From: Phocoena phocoena
Taxonomy: Eukaryota; Chordata; Mammalia; Artiodactyla; Phocoenidae
DNA length: 64,000 nt
Direction: 5' to 3'
Assembly: GCF_963924675.1 (NCBI RefSeq)
Contig: NC_089232.1
Span: forward strand, 27,354,842-27,418,841
In this document: piece by piece, positions 36,076 to 49,947 of the stretch
Position numbering within the stretch: position 1 is the stretch's first letter
Layout: each line of letters opens with the position of its first letter
Position numbers and translations under genes: made by a program
Notes under the pieces: generated by a model
Seen by the model: the letters and a program-made list of their open reading frames with translations, nothing else
Database searches by the model: none
What the model was told of the DNA's origin: nothing

Positions 36076-38850
36076 CCCCAGAAGCATTCTCACAGGGTCT
36101 ACAGGCCTGTCAAGAGGAGGGAACGTCAGGGAGCTTCAAGGCAGCATGCACGCAGCCTTCCAAATGGGAAAGCAAGGCTACTGCCAGCAGGCCCCCGTTC
36201 CCACGGGCACACTCGGCATACACCCCTGGGGTTCCTCACGAGTCCAAAGGGACACAGGTTACCCTGAGTTTCCTTCCCTGAATCAACTTCTCGAAGTAGG
36301 CTGTTCTGCATCCAGCGAACTGCCTCAGCCAAGGGACGCCGTCGCTGCTCCTCCGGGCCTGTGGCTATTCAGAAGCCTGCAGTGCCACAGGAAGGACGGG
36401 ACTCAAATTGCAGTAAGAACGCAAGCCGACTTTCTCCAGGAGGCACGGTGACCTCAGGCAGGAGGTCCTAGATGGAATGCGAAGCCGAGGGTTTCTCTGA
36501 GTGCAGCTCAGGCTAGGGCAGTGCGTAGGAAGACTTCCACGCCAGGTGGGACGTGCCAGAACGGTGTCCCCGAACGTGGGCGAGCGCCGGGGAAATTAAG
36601 CTGCTCCACGCGAGAGTGCAGTGCGTTTCCCTGCGCTCGGCATACACAGAGGGGCCCCAGAGGGCTACGGGCCTGGATGTTGCTTAGCAGAGCCAGGTGG
36701 GCCTGGGGGTACTCCGTGTTCCTGCCGGGAGCAGGGTGCCCACGCTAGCCCCCTAGCTGTCCGGAAAACGGTGCTGCCGTTCAAGGTACGCCGAGCAGAG
36801 GCCACCGCCTCACGGGAAGTGCAGCACGCCTCCGCTTCTGCGCGGCAAGTCAGGGCCTTACTTCTCCAGGCGTGTGCTCGTGCTGGCTGTGCCGGTAGCG
36901 ACACAGCATGGGAAGATGCTGACTTTCTCCTCGAGCAGGGTGACTTCAGGGACGAGGGCCTCCAAGTATTCAGAGCAGAGCGTTTTCTCACGGCAGCTCA
37001 CACAGGGGCCAGGACGAGGTCTTCTGGGCACTTGGGACTCACCGGAAATATTGTCCTGAGGCTCTTGGAGGAGTCTGGAAGTGCAGCTCTCCTCAAGGAA
37101 CGTGCAGTGTGCTGCCCATCACTCGGCAGGCACAGAGGGCCTCCGAGGGATCAACCAATGGGCCTCCAAGTTGCTCCGCCGGCCCCCAGGGGTCTGGAGG
37201 TACTCAGTGAACTTGGAGGGAAAACGATGCATAAGCCGAGAGGCCTGGGAGTCCCCAAAAGGGTACTTCCTTTAAAATAAAGCCTATAAGCGACTAAGAA
37301 CGCACGGAAACAGCCGCACGTCTCCCTTTCTGCACGGCTGCTAAGGGCCTAACCTGGCGGCAAGTTTTCACCTTGAGATTCCCTTTAGCTCTAGAGCTTG
37401 TCAGGCGGACCACCACCGCGGCCACGGAAGCACCTGGTTCAGACAGAGCAAACTCCTAGTTTTCCCCGAAGCAGTCTTACGGTGTTTACAGGCCTGTCAA
37501 GAGCAGGCAATGTCAGGGAGCTTCAAGGCAGCATGAAAGCAGCCTTCCAAATGGGAAAGCAAGGCTACTCCCAGCAGGCCCCCGTTCCCGTGGGCACACT
37601 CAGCATACACCCCTGTGGTTTCTAAGAAGTCCAAAGGGACACAGGTTACCCTGTGGTTCCTTCCCTGAATCAACTCCTCCAAGTGGGGTGTTCTGCATCA
37701 AGGAAGCTGCCTCGACCAAGGAACGCCGCAGCAGCTACGCCTCTGGGCCTGTGGCTATCCAAAAGCCTGCAGTGCCACAGGAAGAACAGAACTGAAATTG
37801 CAGTAGGTACGCAGGCCCACCTTCTCTAGGAGGCACGGTGACTTCAGGCCGGAGGTCCTAGGTGGCATGCGAAGACGAGGGTTAATCTGAGTGCCGCTCG
37901 ACTAGGGCCATGCGTGAGAAGACTTCCACGCCAGGTGGGACGTGCCAGAACGGTGTTCCCGAACGTGTGCGAGTGCCTGGGAAATGAAGCTGCTCCAAAA
38001 GAGAGTGCAGTGCGTTTCCCTACGCTCGGCAGGCACACAGTGCCTCCGGAGGGCTACTGGCCTGGATGCTGATTAGCAGACCCACGGGGTCCTGTGGGTA
38101 CTCAGTGTTCCTGCCGGGAGCAGGGTGCCCACGCGAGCCTCCTAGGTGTCCAGAAAACTGTGCTGCAGTTAGAGACATGCCGAGCAGGGGCCACGGCCTC
38201 ATGGAAACTGCTGCACGCCTCCGCTTCTGCACGGAAAGCAGGGCCTTACCTCCAGGCACGCGTTCATGCTGGGGGCCCCTTTAGCGCCACAGCGTGGTAA
38301 GCTGCTGACTTCTCCTCGAGCAGAGTGGCTTTAGGGACGAGGTCCTCGAAGTAGTCAGAGCAGAGTGTTTTCTCACGGCGGCTCACGCAAGGGCCATGAC
38401 AAAGACTTCCTGGGCACTTCGGCCTCGCCAGAAATGGGGGCCTGAGGCTGTCCGAGGACTCCGGAAACGTAGCCCTCCACAAGGAACCTGCCGTGTGTTG
38501 CCCGTCACTCGGCACACTCAGAGGGCCTCCACCGGACAGACCAAACGGGCCTCGATGTTGCTCGGCCGGCCCACGGGGGTCTGGAGGTACTCGGTGACCT
38601 TGGAGGGACAATGATGCCCCCCCGAGAGGCCTAGGAGTCTTCAAAAGGGTACCTCCTTTAAAATGAAGCAGAACAGCGACCAAGAGCTCCTGGAAGCAGC
38701 TGCACGCCCCCCTCTCCGCCCGGCCACTCGGGACCTAAACTGGAGGCTAGCTCCCCCCTTGAGTCTCCTTTTAGCTCGGGAGCTTGTCAGGCTGACCACC
38801 ACCGCGGCCATGGAAGCACCTGGTTTAGACAGAGCAAACTCATTTTTTTC
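36076..38850 (+). repeat. Unit 14 (class M, 2775 bp, Y type)
   Basis: Y markers C329, A1010, G2199 and A2404 present, with a six-C run. It is the first unit with T at offset 2223 (position 38298), an allele carried by units 14-16 and 18-20. Confidence 0.97.
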
Positions 38851-41625
38851 CCCCAGAAGCATTCTCACAGGGTCTACAGGCCTGTCAAGAGGAGGGAACG
38901 TCAGGGAGCTTCAAGGCAGCATGCACGCAGCCTTCCAAATGGGAAAGCAAGGCTACTGCCAGCAGGCCCCCGTTCCCACGGGCACACTCGGCATACACCC
39001 CTGGGGTTCCTCACGAGTCCAAAGGGACACAGGTTACCCTGAGTTTCCTTCCCTGAATCAACTTCTCGAAGTAGGCTGTTCTGCATCCAGCGAACTGCCT
39101 CAGCCAAGGGACGCCGTCGCTGCTCCTCCGGGCCTGTGGCTATTCAGAAGCCTGCAGTGCCACAGGAAGGACGGGACTCAAATTGCAGTAAGAACGCAAG
39201 CCGACTTTCTCCAGGAGGCACGGTGACCTCAGGCAGGAGGTCCTAGATGGAATGCGAAGCCGAGGGTTTCTCTGAGTGCAGCTCAGGCTAGGGCAGTGCG
39301 TAGGAAGACTTCCACGCCAGGTGGGACGTGCCAGAACGGTGTCCCCGAACGTGGGCGAGTGCCGGGGAAATTAAGCTGCTCCACGCGAGAGTGCAGTGCG
39401 TTTCCCTGCGCTCGGCATACACAGAGGGGCCCCAGAGGGCTACGGGCCTGGATGTTGCTTAGCAGAGCCAGGTGGGCCTGGGGGTACTCCGTGTTCCTGC
39501 CGGGAGCAGGGTGCCCACGCTAGCCCCCTAGCTGTCCGGAAAACGGTGCTGCCGTTCAAGGTACGCCGAGCAGAGGCCACCGCCTCACGGGAAGTGCAGC
39601 ACGCCTCCGCTTCTGCGCGGCAAGTCAGGGCCTTACTTCTCCAGGCGTGTGCTCGTGCTGGCTGTGCCGGTAGCGACACAGCATGGGAAGATGCTGACTT
39701 TCTCCTCGAGCAGGGTGACTTCAGGGACGAGGGCCTCCAAGTATTCAGAGCAGAGCGTTTTCTCACGGCAGCTCACACAGGGGCCAGGACGAGGTCTTCT
39801 GGGCACTTGGGACTCACCGGAAATATTGTCCTGAGGCTCTTGGAGGAGTCTGGAAGTGCAGCTCTCCTCAAGGAACGTGCAGTGTGCTGCCCATCACTCG
39901 GCAGGCACAGAGGGCCTCCGAGGGATCAACCAATGGGCCTCCAAGTTGCTCCGCCGGCCCCCAGGGGTCTGGAGGTACTCAGTGAACTTGGAGGGAAAAC
40001 GATGCATAAGCCGAGAGGCCTGGGAGTCCCCAAAAGGGTACTTCCTTTAAAATAAAGCCTATAAGCGACTAAGAACGCACGGAAACAGCCGCACGTCTCC
40101 CTTTCTGCACGGCTGCTAAGGGCCTAACCTGGCGGCAAGTTTTCACCTTGAGATTCCCTTTAGCTCTAGAGCTTGTCAGGCGGACCACCACCGCGGCCAC
40201 GGAAGCACCTGGTTCAGACAGAGCAAACTCCTAGTTTTCCCCGAAGCAGTCTTACGGTGTTTACAGGCCTGTCAAGAGCAGGCAATGTCAGGGAGCTTCA
40301 AGGCAGCATGAAAGCAGCCTTCCAAATGGGAAAGCAAGGCTACTCCCAGCAGGCCCCCGTTCCCGTGGGCACACTCAGCATACACCCCTGTGGTTTCTAA
40401 GAAGTCCAAAGGGACACAGGTTACCCTGTGGTTCCTTCCCTGAATCAACTCCTCCAAGTGGGGTGTTCTGCATCAAGGAAGCTGCCTCGACCAAGGAACG
40501 CCGCAGCAGCTACGCCTCTGGGCCTGTGGCTATCCAAAAGCCTGCAGTGCCACAGGAAGAACAGAACTGAAATTGCAGTAGGTACGCAGGCCCACCTTCT
40601 CTAGGAGGCACGGTGACTTCAGGCCGGAGGTCCTAGGTGGCATGCGAAGACGAGGGTTAATCTGAGTGCCGCTCGACTAGGGCCATGCGTGAGAAGACTT
40701 CCACGCCAGGTGGGACGTGCCAGAACGGTGTTCCCGAACGTGTGCGAGTGCCTGGGAAATGAAGCTGCTCCAAAAGAGAGTGCAGTGCGTTTCCCTACGC
40801 TCGGCAGGCACACAGTGCCTCCGGAGGGCTACTGGCCTGGATGCTGATTAGCAGACCCACGGGGTCCTGTGGGTACTCAGTGTTCCTGCCGGGAGCAGGG
40901 TGCCCACGCGAGCCTCCTAGGTGTCCAGAAAACTGTGCTGCAGTTAGAGACATGCCGAGCAGGGGCCACGGCCTCATGGAAACTGCTGCACGCCTCCGCT
41001 TCTGCACGGAAAGCAGGGCCTTACCTCCAGGCACGCGTTCATGCTGGGGGCCCCTTTAGCGCCACAGCGTGGTAAGCTGCTGACTTCTCCTCGAGCAGAG
41101 TGGCTTTAGGGACGAGGTCCTCGAAGTAGTCAGAGCAGAGTGTTTTCTCACGGCGGCTCACGCAAGGGCCATGACAAAGACTTCCTGGGCACTTCGGCCT
41201 CGCCAGAAATGGGGGCCTGAGGCTGTCCGAGGACTCCGGAAACGTAGCCCTCCACAAGGAACCTGCCGTGTGTTGCCCGTCACTCGGCACACTCAGAGGG
41301 CCTCCACCGGACAGACCAAACGGGCCTCGATGTTGCTCGGCCGGCCCACGGGGGTCTGGAGGTACTCGGTGACCTTGGAGGGACAATGATGCCCCCCCGA
41401 GAGGCCTAGGAGTCTTCAAAAGGGTACCTCCTTTAAAATGAAGCAGAACAGCGACCAAGAGCTCCTGGAAGCAGCTGCACGCCCCCCTCTCCGCCCGGCC
41501 ACTCGGGACCTAAACTGGAGGCTAGCTCCCCCCTTGAGTCTCCTTTTAGCTCGGGAGCTTGTCAGGCTGACCACCACCGCGGCCATGGAAGCACCTGGTT
41601 TAGACAGAGCAAACTCATTTTTTTC
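38851..41625 (+). repeat. Unit 15 (class M, 2775 bp, Y type)
   Basis: Same main markers as unit 14, including T2223 (41073). It has a private CpG-to-TpG change at 39360. Confidence 0.97.
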
Positions 41626-43823
41626 CCCCAGAAGCATTCTCACAGGGTCTACAGGCCTGTCAAGAGGAGGGAACGTCAGGGAGCTTCAAGGCAGCATGCA
41701 CGCAGCCTTCCAAATGGGAAAGCAAGGCTACTGCCAGCAGGCCTCCGTTCCCACGGGCACACTCGGCATACACCCCTGGGGTTCCTCACGAGTCCAAAGG
41801 GACACAGGTTACCCTGAGTTTCCTTCCCTGAATCAACTTCTCGAAGTAGGCTGTTCTGCATCCAGCGAACTGCCTCAGCCAAGGGACGCCGTCGCTGCTC
41901 CTCCGGGCCTGTGGCTATTCAGAAGCCTGCAGTGCCACAGGAAGGACGGGACTCAAATTGCAGTAAGAACGCAAGCCGACTTTCTCCAGGAGGCACGGTG
42001 ACCTCAGGCAGGAGGTCCTAGATGGAATGCGAAGCCGAGGGTTTCTCTGAGTGCAGCTCAGGCTAGGGCAGTGCGTAGGAAGACTTCCACGCCAGGTGGG
42101 ACGTGCCAGAACGGTGTCCCCGAACGTGGGCGAGCGCCGGGGAAATTAAGCTGCTCCACGCGAGAGTGCAGTGCGTTTCCCTGCGCTCGGCATACACAGA
42201 GGGGCCCCAGAGGGCTACGGGCCTGGATGTTGCTTAGCAGAGCCAGGTGGGCCTGGGGGTACTCCGTGTTCCTGCCGGGAGCAGGGTGCCCACGCTAGCC
42301 CCCTAGCTGTCCGGAAAACGGTGCTGCCGTTCAAGGTACGCCGAGCAGAGGCCACCGCCTCACGGGAAGTGCAGCACGCCTCCGCTTCTGCGCGGCAAGT
42401 CAGGGCCTTACTTCTCCAGGCGTGTGCTCGTGCTGGCTGTGCCGGTAGCGACACAGCATGGGAAGATGCTGACTTTCTCCTCGAGCAGGGTGACTTCAGG
42501 GACGAGGGCCTCCAAGTATTCAGAGCAGAGCGTTTTCTCACGGCAGCTCACACAGGGGCCAGGACGAGGTCTTCTGGGCACTTCGGACTCACCGGAAATA
42601 TTGTCCTGAGGCTCTTGGAGGAGTCTGGAAGTGCAGCTCTCCTCAAGGAACGTGCAGTGTGCTGCCCATCACTCGGCAGGCACAGAGGGCCTCCGAGGGA
42701 TCAACCAATGGGCCTCCAAGTTGCTCTGCCGGCCCCCAGGGGTCTGGAGGTACTCAGTGAACTTGGAGGGAAAACGATGCATAAGCCGAGAGGCCTGGGA
42801 GTCCCCAAAAGGGTACTTCCTTTAAAATAAAGCCTATAAGCGACTAAGAACGCACGGAAACAGCCGCACGTCTCCCTTTCTGCACGGCTGCTAAGGGCCT
42901 AACCTGGCGGCAAGTTTTCACCTTGAGATTCCCTTTAGCTCTAGAGCTTGTCAGGCGGACCACCACCGCGGCCACGGAAGCACCTGGTTCAGACAGAGCA
43001 AACTCCTAGTTTTCCCCGAAGCAGTCTTACGGTGTTTACAGGCCTGTCAAGAGCAGGCAATGTCAGGGAGCTTCAAGGCAGCATGAAAGCAGCCTTCCAA
43101 ATGGGAAAGCAAGGCTACTCCCAGCAGGCCCCCGTTCCCGTGGGCACACTCAGCATACACCCCTGTGGTTTCTAAGAAGTCCAAAGGGACACAGGTTACC
43201 CTGTGGTTCCTTCCCTGAATCAACTCCTCCAAGTGGGGTGTTCTGCATCAAGGAAGCTGCCTCGACCAAGGAACGCCGCAGCAGCTACGCCTCTGGGCCT
43301 GTGGCTATCCAAAAGCCTGCAGTGCCACAGGAAGAACAGAACTGAAATTGCAGTAGGTACGCAGGCCCACCTTCTCTAGGAGGCACGGTGACTTCAGGCC
43401 GGAGGTCCTAGGTGGCATGCGAAGACGAGGGTTAATCTGAGTGCCGCTCGACTAGGGCCATGCGTGAGAAGACTTCCACGCCAGGTGGGACGTGCCAGAA
43501 CGGTGTTCCCGAACGTGTGCGAGTGCCTGGGAAATGAAGCTGCTCCAAAAGAGAGTGCAGTGCGTTTCCCTACGCTCGGCAGGCACACAGTGCCTCCGGA
43601 GGGCTACTGGCCTGGATGCTGATTAGCAGACCCACGGGGTCCTGTGGGTACTCAGTGTTCCTGCCGGGAGCAGGGTGCCCACGCGAGCCTCCTAGGTGTC
43701 CAGAAAACTGTGCTGCAGTTAGAGACATGCCGAGCAGGGGCCACGGCCTCATGGAAACTGCTGCACGCCTCCGCTTCTGCACGGAAAGCAGGGCCTTACC
43801 TCCAGGCACGCGTTCATGCTGGG
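39386..43823 (+). repeat. Duplicated tract, first copy (maximal extent)
   Basis: Shares with 50483-54920 every variant I checked, including T119 and C959, which are absent from all other units. The core bounded by shared rare markers is 41744-42727. The left limit is set by the difference at offset 535 (39385/50482) and the right limit by offset 2199 (43824/54921). The two copies are 11,097 bp apart. Confidence 0.75.
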
Positions 43824-44399
43824 TGCCCCTTTAGCGCCACAGCGTGGTAAGCTGCTGACTTCTCCTCGAGCAGAGTGGCTTTAGGGACGAGGTCCTCGAA
43901 GTAGTCAGAGCAGAGTGTTTTCTCACGGCGGCTCACGCAAGGGCCATGACAAAGACTTCCTGGGCACTTCGGCCTCGCCAGAAATGGGGGCCTGAGGCTG
44001 TCCGAGGACTCCGGAAACGTAGCCCTCCCAAGGAACGTGCCGTGTGTTGCCCGTCACTCGGCACACTCAGAGGGCCTCCACCGGACAGACCAAACGGGCC
44101 TCGATGTTGCTCGGCCGGCCCACGGGGGTCTGGAGGTACTCGGTGACCTTGGAGGGACAATGATGCCCCCCCGAGAGGCCTAGGAGTCTTCAAAAGGGTA
44201 CCTCCTTTAAAATGAAGCAGAACAGCGACCAAGAGCTCCTGGAAGCAGCTGCACGCCCCCCTCTCCGCCCGGCCACTCGGGACCTAAACTGGAGGCTAGC
44301 TCCCCCCTTGAGTCTCCTTTTAGCTCGGGAGCTTGTCAGGCTGACCACCACCGCGGCCATGGAAGCACCTGGTTTAGACAGAGCAAACTCATTTTTTTC
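41626..44399 (+). repeat. Unit 16 (class S, 2774 bp, shared haplotype with unit 20)
   Basis: Carries T119 (41744), C959 (42584) and T1102 (42727). The first two are found elsewhere only in unit 20. It also has A1010, T2199 (43824), T2223 (43848), deleted A2404 and G2413. Confidence 0.97.
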
Positions 44400-47173
44400 C
44401 CCCAGAAGCATTCTCACAGGGTCTACAGGCCTGTCAAGAGGAGGGAACGTCAGGGAGCTTCAAGGCAGCATGCACGCAGCCTTCCAAATGGGAAAGCAAG
44501 GCTACTGCCAGCAGGCCCCCGTTCCCACGGGCACACTCGGCATACACCCCTGGGGTTCCTCACGAGTCCAAAGGGACACAGGTTACCCTGAGTTTCCTTC
44601 CCTGAATCAACTTCTCGAAGTAGGCTGTTCTGCATCCAGCGAACTGCCTCAGCCAAGGGACGCCGTCGCTGCTCCTCCGGGCCTGTGGCTATTCAGAAGC
44701 CTGCAGTGCCACAGGAAGGACGGGACTCAAATTGCAGTAAGAACGCAAGCCGACTTTCTCCAGGAGGCACGGTGACCTCAGGCAGGAGGTCCTAGATGGA
44801 ATGCGAAGCCGAGGGTTTCTCTGAGTGCAGCTCAGGCTAGGGCAGTGCGTAGGAAGACTTCCACGCCAGGTGGGACGTGCCAGAACGGTGTCCCCGAACG
44901 TGGGCGAGCGCCGGGGAAATTAAGCTGCTCCACACGAGAGTGCAGTGCGTTTCCCTGCGCTCGGCATACACAGAGGGGCCCCAGAGGGCTACGGGCCTGG
45001 ATGTTGCTTAGCAGAGCCAGGTGGGCCTGGGGGTACTCCGTGTTCCTGCCGGGAGCAGGGTGCCCACGCTAGCCCCCTAGCTGTCCGGAAAACGGTGCTG
45101 CCGTTCAAGGTACGCCGAGCAGAGGCCACCGCCTCACGGGAAGTGCAGCACGCCTCCGCTTCTGCGCGGCAAGTCAGGGCCTTACTTCTCCAGGCGTGTG
45201 CTCGTGCTGGCTGTGCCGGTAGCGACACAGCATGGGAAGATGCTGACTTTCTCCTCGAGCAGGGTGACTTCAGGGACGAGGGCCTCCAAGTATTCAGAGC
45301 AGAGCGTTTTCTCACGGCAGCTCACACAGGGGCCAGGACGAGGTCTTCTGGGCACTTGGGACTCACCGGAAATATTGTCCTGAGGCTCTTGGAGGAGTCT
45401 GGAAGTGCGGCTCTCCTCAAGGAACGTGCAGTGTGCTGCCCATCACTCGGCAGGCACAGAGGGCCTCCGAGGGATCAACCAATGGGCCTCCAAGTTGCTC
45501 TGCCGGCCCCCAGGGGTCTGGAGGTACTCAGTGAACTTGGAGGGAAAACGATGCATAAGCCGAGAGGCCTGGGAGTCCCCAAAAGGGTACTTCCTTTAAA
45601 ATAAAGCCTATAAGCGACTAAGAACGCACGGAAACAGCCGCACGTCTCCCTTTCTGCACGGCTGCTAAGGGCCTAACCTGGCGGCAAGTTTTCACCTTGA
45701 GATTCCCTTTAGCTCTAGAGCTTGTCAGGCGGACCACCACCGCGGCCACGGAAGCACCTGGTTCAGACAGAGCAAACTCCTAGTTTTCCCCGAAGCAGTC
45801 TTACGGTGTTTACAGGCCTGTCAAGAGCAGGCAATGTCAGGGAGCTTCAAGGCAGCATGAAAGCAGCCTTCCAAATGGGAAAGCAAGGCTACTCCCAGCA
45901 GGCCCCCGTTCCCGTGGGCACACTCAGCATACACCCCTGTGGTTTCTAAGAAGTCCAAAGGGACACAGGTTACCCTGTGGTTCCTTCCCTGAATCAACTC
46001 CTCCAAGTGGGGTGTTCTGCATCAAGGAAGCTGCCTCGACCAAGGAACGCCGCAGCAGCTACGCCTCTGGGCCTGTGGCTATCCAAAAGCCTGCAGTGCC
46101 ACAGGAAGAACAGAACTGAAATTGCAGTAGGTACGCAGGCCCACCTTCTCTAGGAGGCACGGTGACTTCAGGCCGGAGGTCCTAGGTGGCATGCGAAGAC
46201 GAGGGTTAATCTGAGTGCCGCTCGACTAGGGCCATGCGTGAGAAGACTTCCACGCCAGGTGGGACGTGCCAGAACGGTGTTCCCGAACGTGTGCGAGTGC
46301 CTGGGAAATGAAGCTGCTCCAAAAGAGAGTGCAGTGCGTTTCCCTACGCTCGGCAGGCACACAGTGCCTCCGGAGGGCTACTGGCCTGGATGCTGATTAG
46401 CAGACCCACGGGGTCCTGTGGGTACTCAGTGTTCCTGCCGGGAGCAGGGTGCCCACGCGAGCCTCCTAGGTGTCCAGAAAACTGTGCTGCAGTTAGAGAC
46501 ATGCCGAGCAGGGGCCACGGCCTCATGGAAACTGCTGCACGCCTCCGCTTCTGCACGGAAAGCAGGGCCTTACCTCCAGGCACGCGTTCATGCTGGGTGC
46601 CCCTTTAGCGCCACAGCGTGGAAAGCTGCTGACTTCTCCTCGAGCAGAGTGGCTTTAGGGACGAGGTCCTCGAAGTAGTCAGAGCAGAGTGTTTTCTCAC
46701 GGCGGCTCACGCAAGGGCCATGACAAAGACTTCCTGGGCACTTAGGCCTCGCCAGAAATGGGGGCCTGAAGCTGTCCGAGGACTCCGGAAACGTAGCCCT
46801 CCCAAGGAACGTGCCGTGTGTTGCCCGTCACTCGGCACACTCAGAGGGCCTCCACCGGACAGACCAAACGGGCCTCGATGTTGCTCGGCCGGCCCACGGG
46901 GGTCTGGAGGTACTCGGTGACCTTGGAGGGACAATGATGCCCCCCCGAGAGGCCTAGGAGTCTTCAAAAGGGTACCTCCTTTAAAATGAAGCAGAACAGC
47001 GACCAAGAGCTCCTGGAAGCAGCTGCACGCCCCCGTCTCCGCCCGGCCACTCGGGACCTAAACTGGAGGCTAGCTCCCCCCTTGAGTCTCCTTTTAGCTC
47101 GGGAGCTTGTCAGGCTGACCACCACCGCGGCCATGGAAGCACCTGGTTTAGACAGAGCAAACTCATTTTTTTC
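44400..47173 (+). repeat. Unit 17 (class S, 2774 bp)
   Basis: A mosaic of alleles: A535 (44934), G1010, T1102 (45501), T2199 and A2223, set among neighbours that carry A1010 and T2223. A2404 is deleted and G2413 present. Private changes are 46744 (C to A), 46770 (G to A) and 47035 (C to G, interrupting the C-run). Confidence 0.97.
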
Positions 47174-49947
47174 CCCCAGAAGCATTCTCACAGGGTCTAC
47201 AGGCCTGTCAAGAGGAGGGAACGTCAGGGAGCTTCAAGGCAGCATGCACGCAGCCTTCCAAATGGGAAAGCAAGGCTACTGCCAGCAGGCCCCCGTTCCC
47301 ACGGGCACACTCGGCATACACCCCTGGGGTTCCTCACGAGTCCAAAGGGACACAGGTTACCCTGAGTTTCCTTCCCTGAATCAACTTCTCGAAGTAGGCT
47401 CTTCTGCATCCAGCGAACTGCCTCAGCCAAGGGACGCCGTCGCTGCTCCTCCGGGCCTGTGGCTATTCAGAAGCCTGCAGTGCCACAGGAAGGACGGGAC
47501 TCAAATTGCAGTAAGAACGCAAGCCGACTTTCTCCAGGAGGCACGGTGACCTCAGGCAGGAGGTCCTAGATGGAATGCGAAGCCGAGGGTTTCTCTGAGT
47601 GCAGCTCAGGCTAGGGCAGTGCGTAGGAAGACTTCCACGCCAGGTGGGACGTGCCAGAACGGTGTCCCCGAACGTGGGCGAGCACCGGGGAAATTAAGCT
47701 GCTCCACGCGAGAGTGCAGTGCGTTTCCCTGCGCTCGGCATACACAGAGGGGCCCCAGAGGGCTACGGGCCTGGATGTTGCTTAGCAGAGCCAGGTGGGC
47801 CTGGGGGTACTCCGTGTTCCTGCCGGGAGCAGGGTGCCCACGCTAGCCCCCTAGCTGTCCGGAAAACGGTGCTGCCGTTCAAGGTACGCCGAGCAGAGGC
47901 CACCGCCTCACGGGAAGTGCAGCACGCCTCCGCTTCTGCGCGGCAAGTCAGGGCCTTACTTCTCCAGGCGTGTGCTCGTGCTGGCTGTGCCGGTAGCGAC
48001 ACAGCATGGGAAGATGCTGACTTTCTCCTCGAGCAGGGTGACTTCAGGGACGAGGGCCTCCAAGTATTCAGAGCAGAGCGTTTTCTCACGGCAGCTCACA
48101 CAGGGGCCAGGACGAGGTCTTCTGGGCACTTGGGACTCACCGGAAATATTGTCCTGAGGCTCTTGGAGGAGTCTGGAAGTGCAGCTCTCCTCAAGGAACG
48201 TGCAGTGTGCTGCCCATCACTCGGCAGGCACAGAGGGCCTCCGAGGGATCAACCAATGGGCCTCCAAGTTGCTCTGCCGGCCCCCAGGGGTCTGGAGGTA
48301 CTCAGTGAACTTGGAGGGAAAACGATGCATAAGCCGAGAGGCCTGGGAGTCCCCAAAAGGGTACTTCCTTTAAAATAAAGCCTATAAGCGACTAAGAACG
48401 CACGGAAACAGCCGCACGTCTCCCTTTCTGCACGGCTGCTAAGGGCCTAACCTGGCGGCAAGTTTTCACCTTGAGATTCCCTTTAGCTCTAGAGCTTGTC
48501 AGGCGGACCACCACCGCGGCCACGGAAGCACCTGGTTCAGACAGAGCAAACTCCTAGTTTTCCCCGAAGCAGTCTTACGGTGTTTACAGGCCTGTCAAGA
48601 GCAGGCAATGTCAGGGAGCTTCAAGGCAGCATGAAAGCAGCCTTCCAAATGGGAAAGCAAGGCTACTCCCAGCAGGCCCCCGTTCCCGTGGGCACACTCA
48701 GCATACACCCCTGTGGTTTCTAAGAAGTCCAAAGGGACACAGGTTACCCTGTGGTTCCTTCCCTGAATCAACTCCTCCAAGTGGGGTGTTCTGCATCAAG
48801 GAAGCTGCCTCGACCAAGGAACGCCGCAGCAGCTACGCCTCTGGGCCTGTGGCTATCCAAAAGCCTGCAGTGCCACAGGAAGAACAGAACTGAAATTGCA
48901 GTAGGTACGCAGGCCCACCTTCTCTAGGAGGCACGGTGACTTCAGGCCGGAGGTCCTAGGTGGCATGCGAAGACGAGGGTTAATCTGAGTGCCGCTCGAC
49001 TAGGGCCATGCGTGAGAAGACTTCCACGCCAGGTGGGACGTGCCAGAACGGTGTTCCCGAACGTGTGCGAGTGCCTGGGAAATGAAGCTGCTCCAAAAGA
49101 GAGTGCAGTGCGTTTCCCTACGCTCGGCAGGCACACAGTGCCTCCGGAGGGCTACTGGCCTGGATGCTGATTAGCAGACCCACGGGGTCCTGTGGGTACT
49201 CAGTGTTCCTGCCGGGAGCAGGGTGCCCACGCGAGCCTCCTAGGTGTCCAGAAAACTGTGCTGCAGTTAGAGACATGCCGAGCAGGGGCCACGGCCTCAT
49301 GGAAACTGCTGCACGCCTCCGCTTCTGCACGGAAAGCAGGGCCTTACCTCCAGGCACGCGTTCATGCTGGGGGCCCCTTTAGCGCCACAGCGTGGTAAGC
49401 TGCTGACTTCTCCTCGAGCAGAGTGGCTTTAGGGACGAGGTCCTCGAAGTAGTCAGAGCAGAGTGTTTTCTCACGGCGGCTCACGCAAGGGCCATGACAA
49501 AGACTTCCTGGGCACTTCGGCCTCGCCAGAAATGGGAGCCTGAGGCTGTCCGAGGACTCCGGAAACGTAGCCCTCCCAAGGAACGTGCCGTGTGTTGCCC
49601 GTCACTCGGCACACTCAGAGGGCCTCCACCGGACAGACCAAACGGGCCTCGATGTTGCTCGGCCGGCCCACGGGGGTCTGGAGGTACTCGGTGACCTTGG
49701 AGGGACAATGATGCCCCCCCGAGAGGCCTAGGAGTCTTCAAAAGGGTACCTCCTTTAAAATGAAGCAGAACAGCGACCAAGAGCTCCTGGAAGCAGCTGC
49801 ACGCCCCCCTCTCCGCCCGGCCACTCGGGACCTAAACTGGAGGCTAGCTCCCCCCTTGAGTCTCCTTTTAGCTCGGGAGCTTGTCAGGCTGACCACCACC
49901 GCGGCCATGGAAGCACCTGGTTTAGACAGAGCAAACTCATTTTTTTC
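47174..49947 (+). repeat. Unit 18 (class S, 2774 bp)
   Basis: Markers are A1010, T1102 (48275), G2199, T2223, deleted A2404 and G2413. Private changes are 47401 (G to C), 47684 (CpG to CpA) and 49537 (G to A). Confidence 0.97.

Larger units (their letters stand above)
33302..38850 (+). repeat. 5.55 kb super-repeat, copy 3 (units 13-14, X-Y)
   Basis: Third X-Y pair, 5549 bp because the Y unit has six instead of seven C. The X unit has the second S subtype (G2371, G2413), so this copy has drifted or was partly replaced. Confidence 0.8.
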
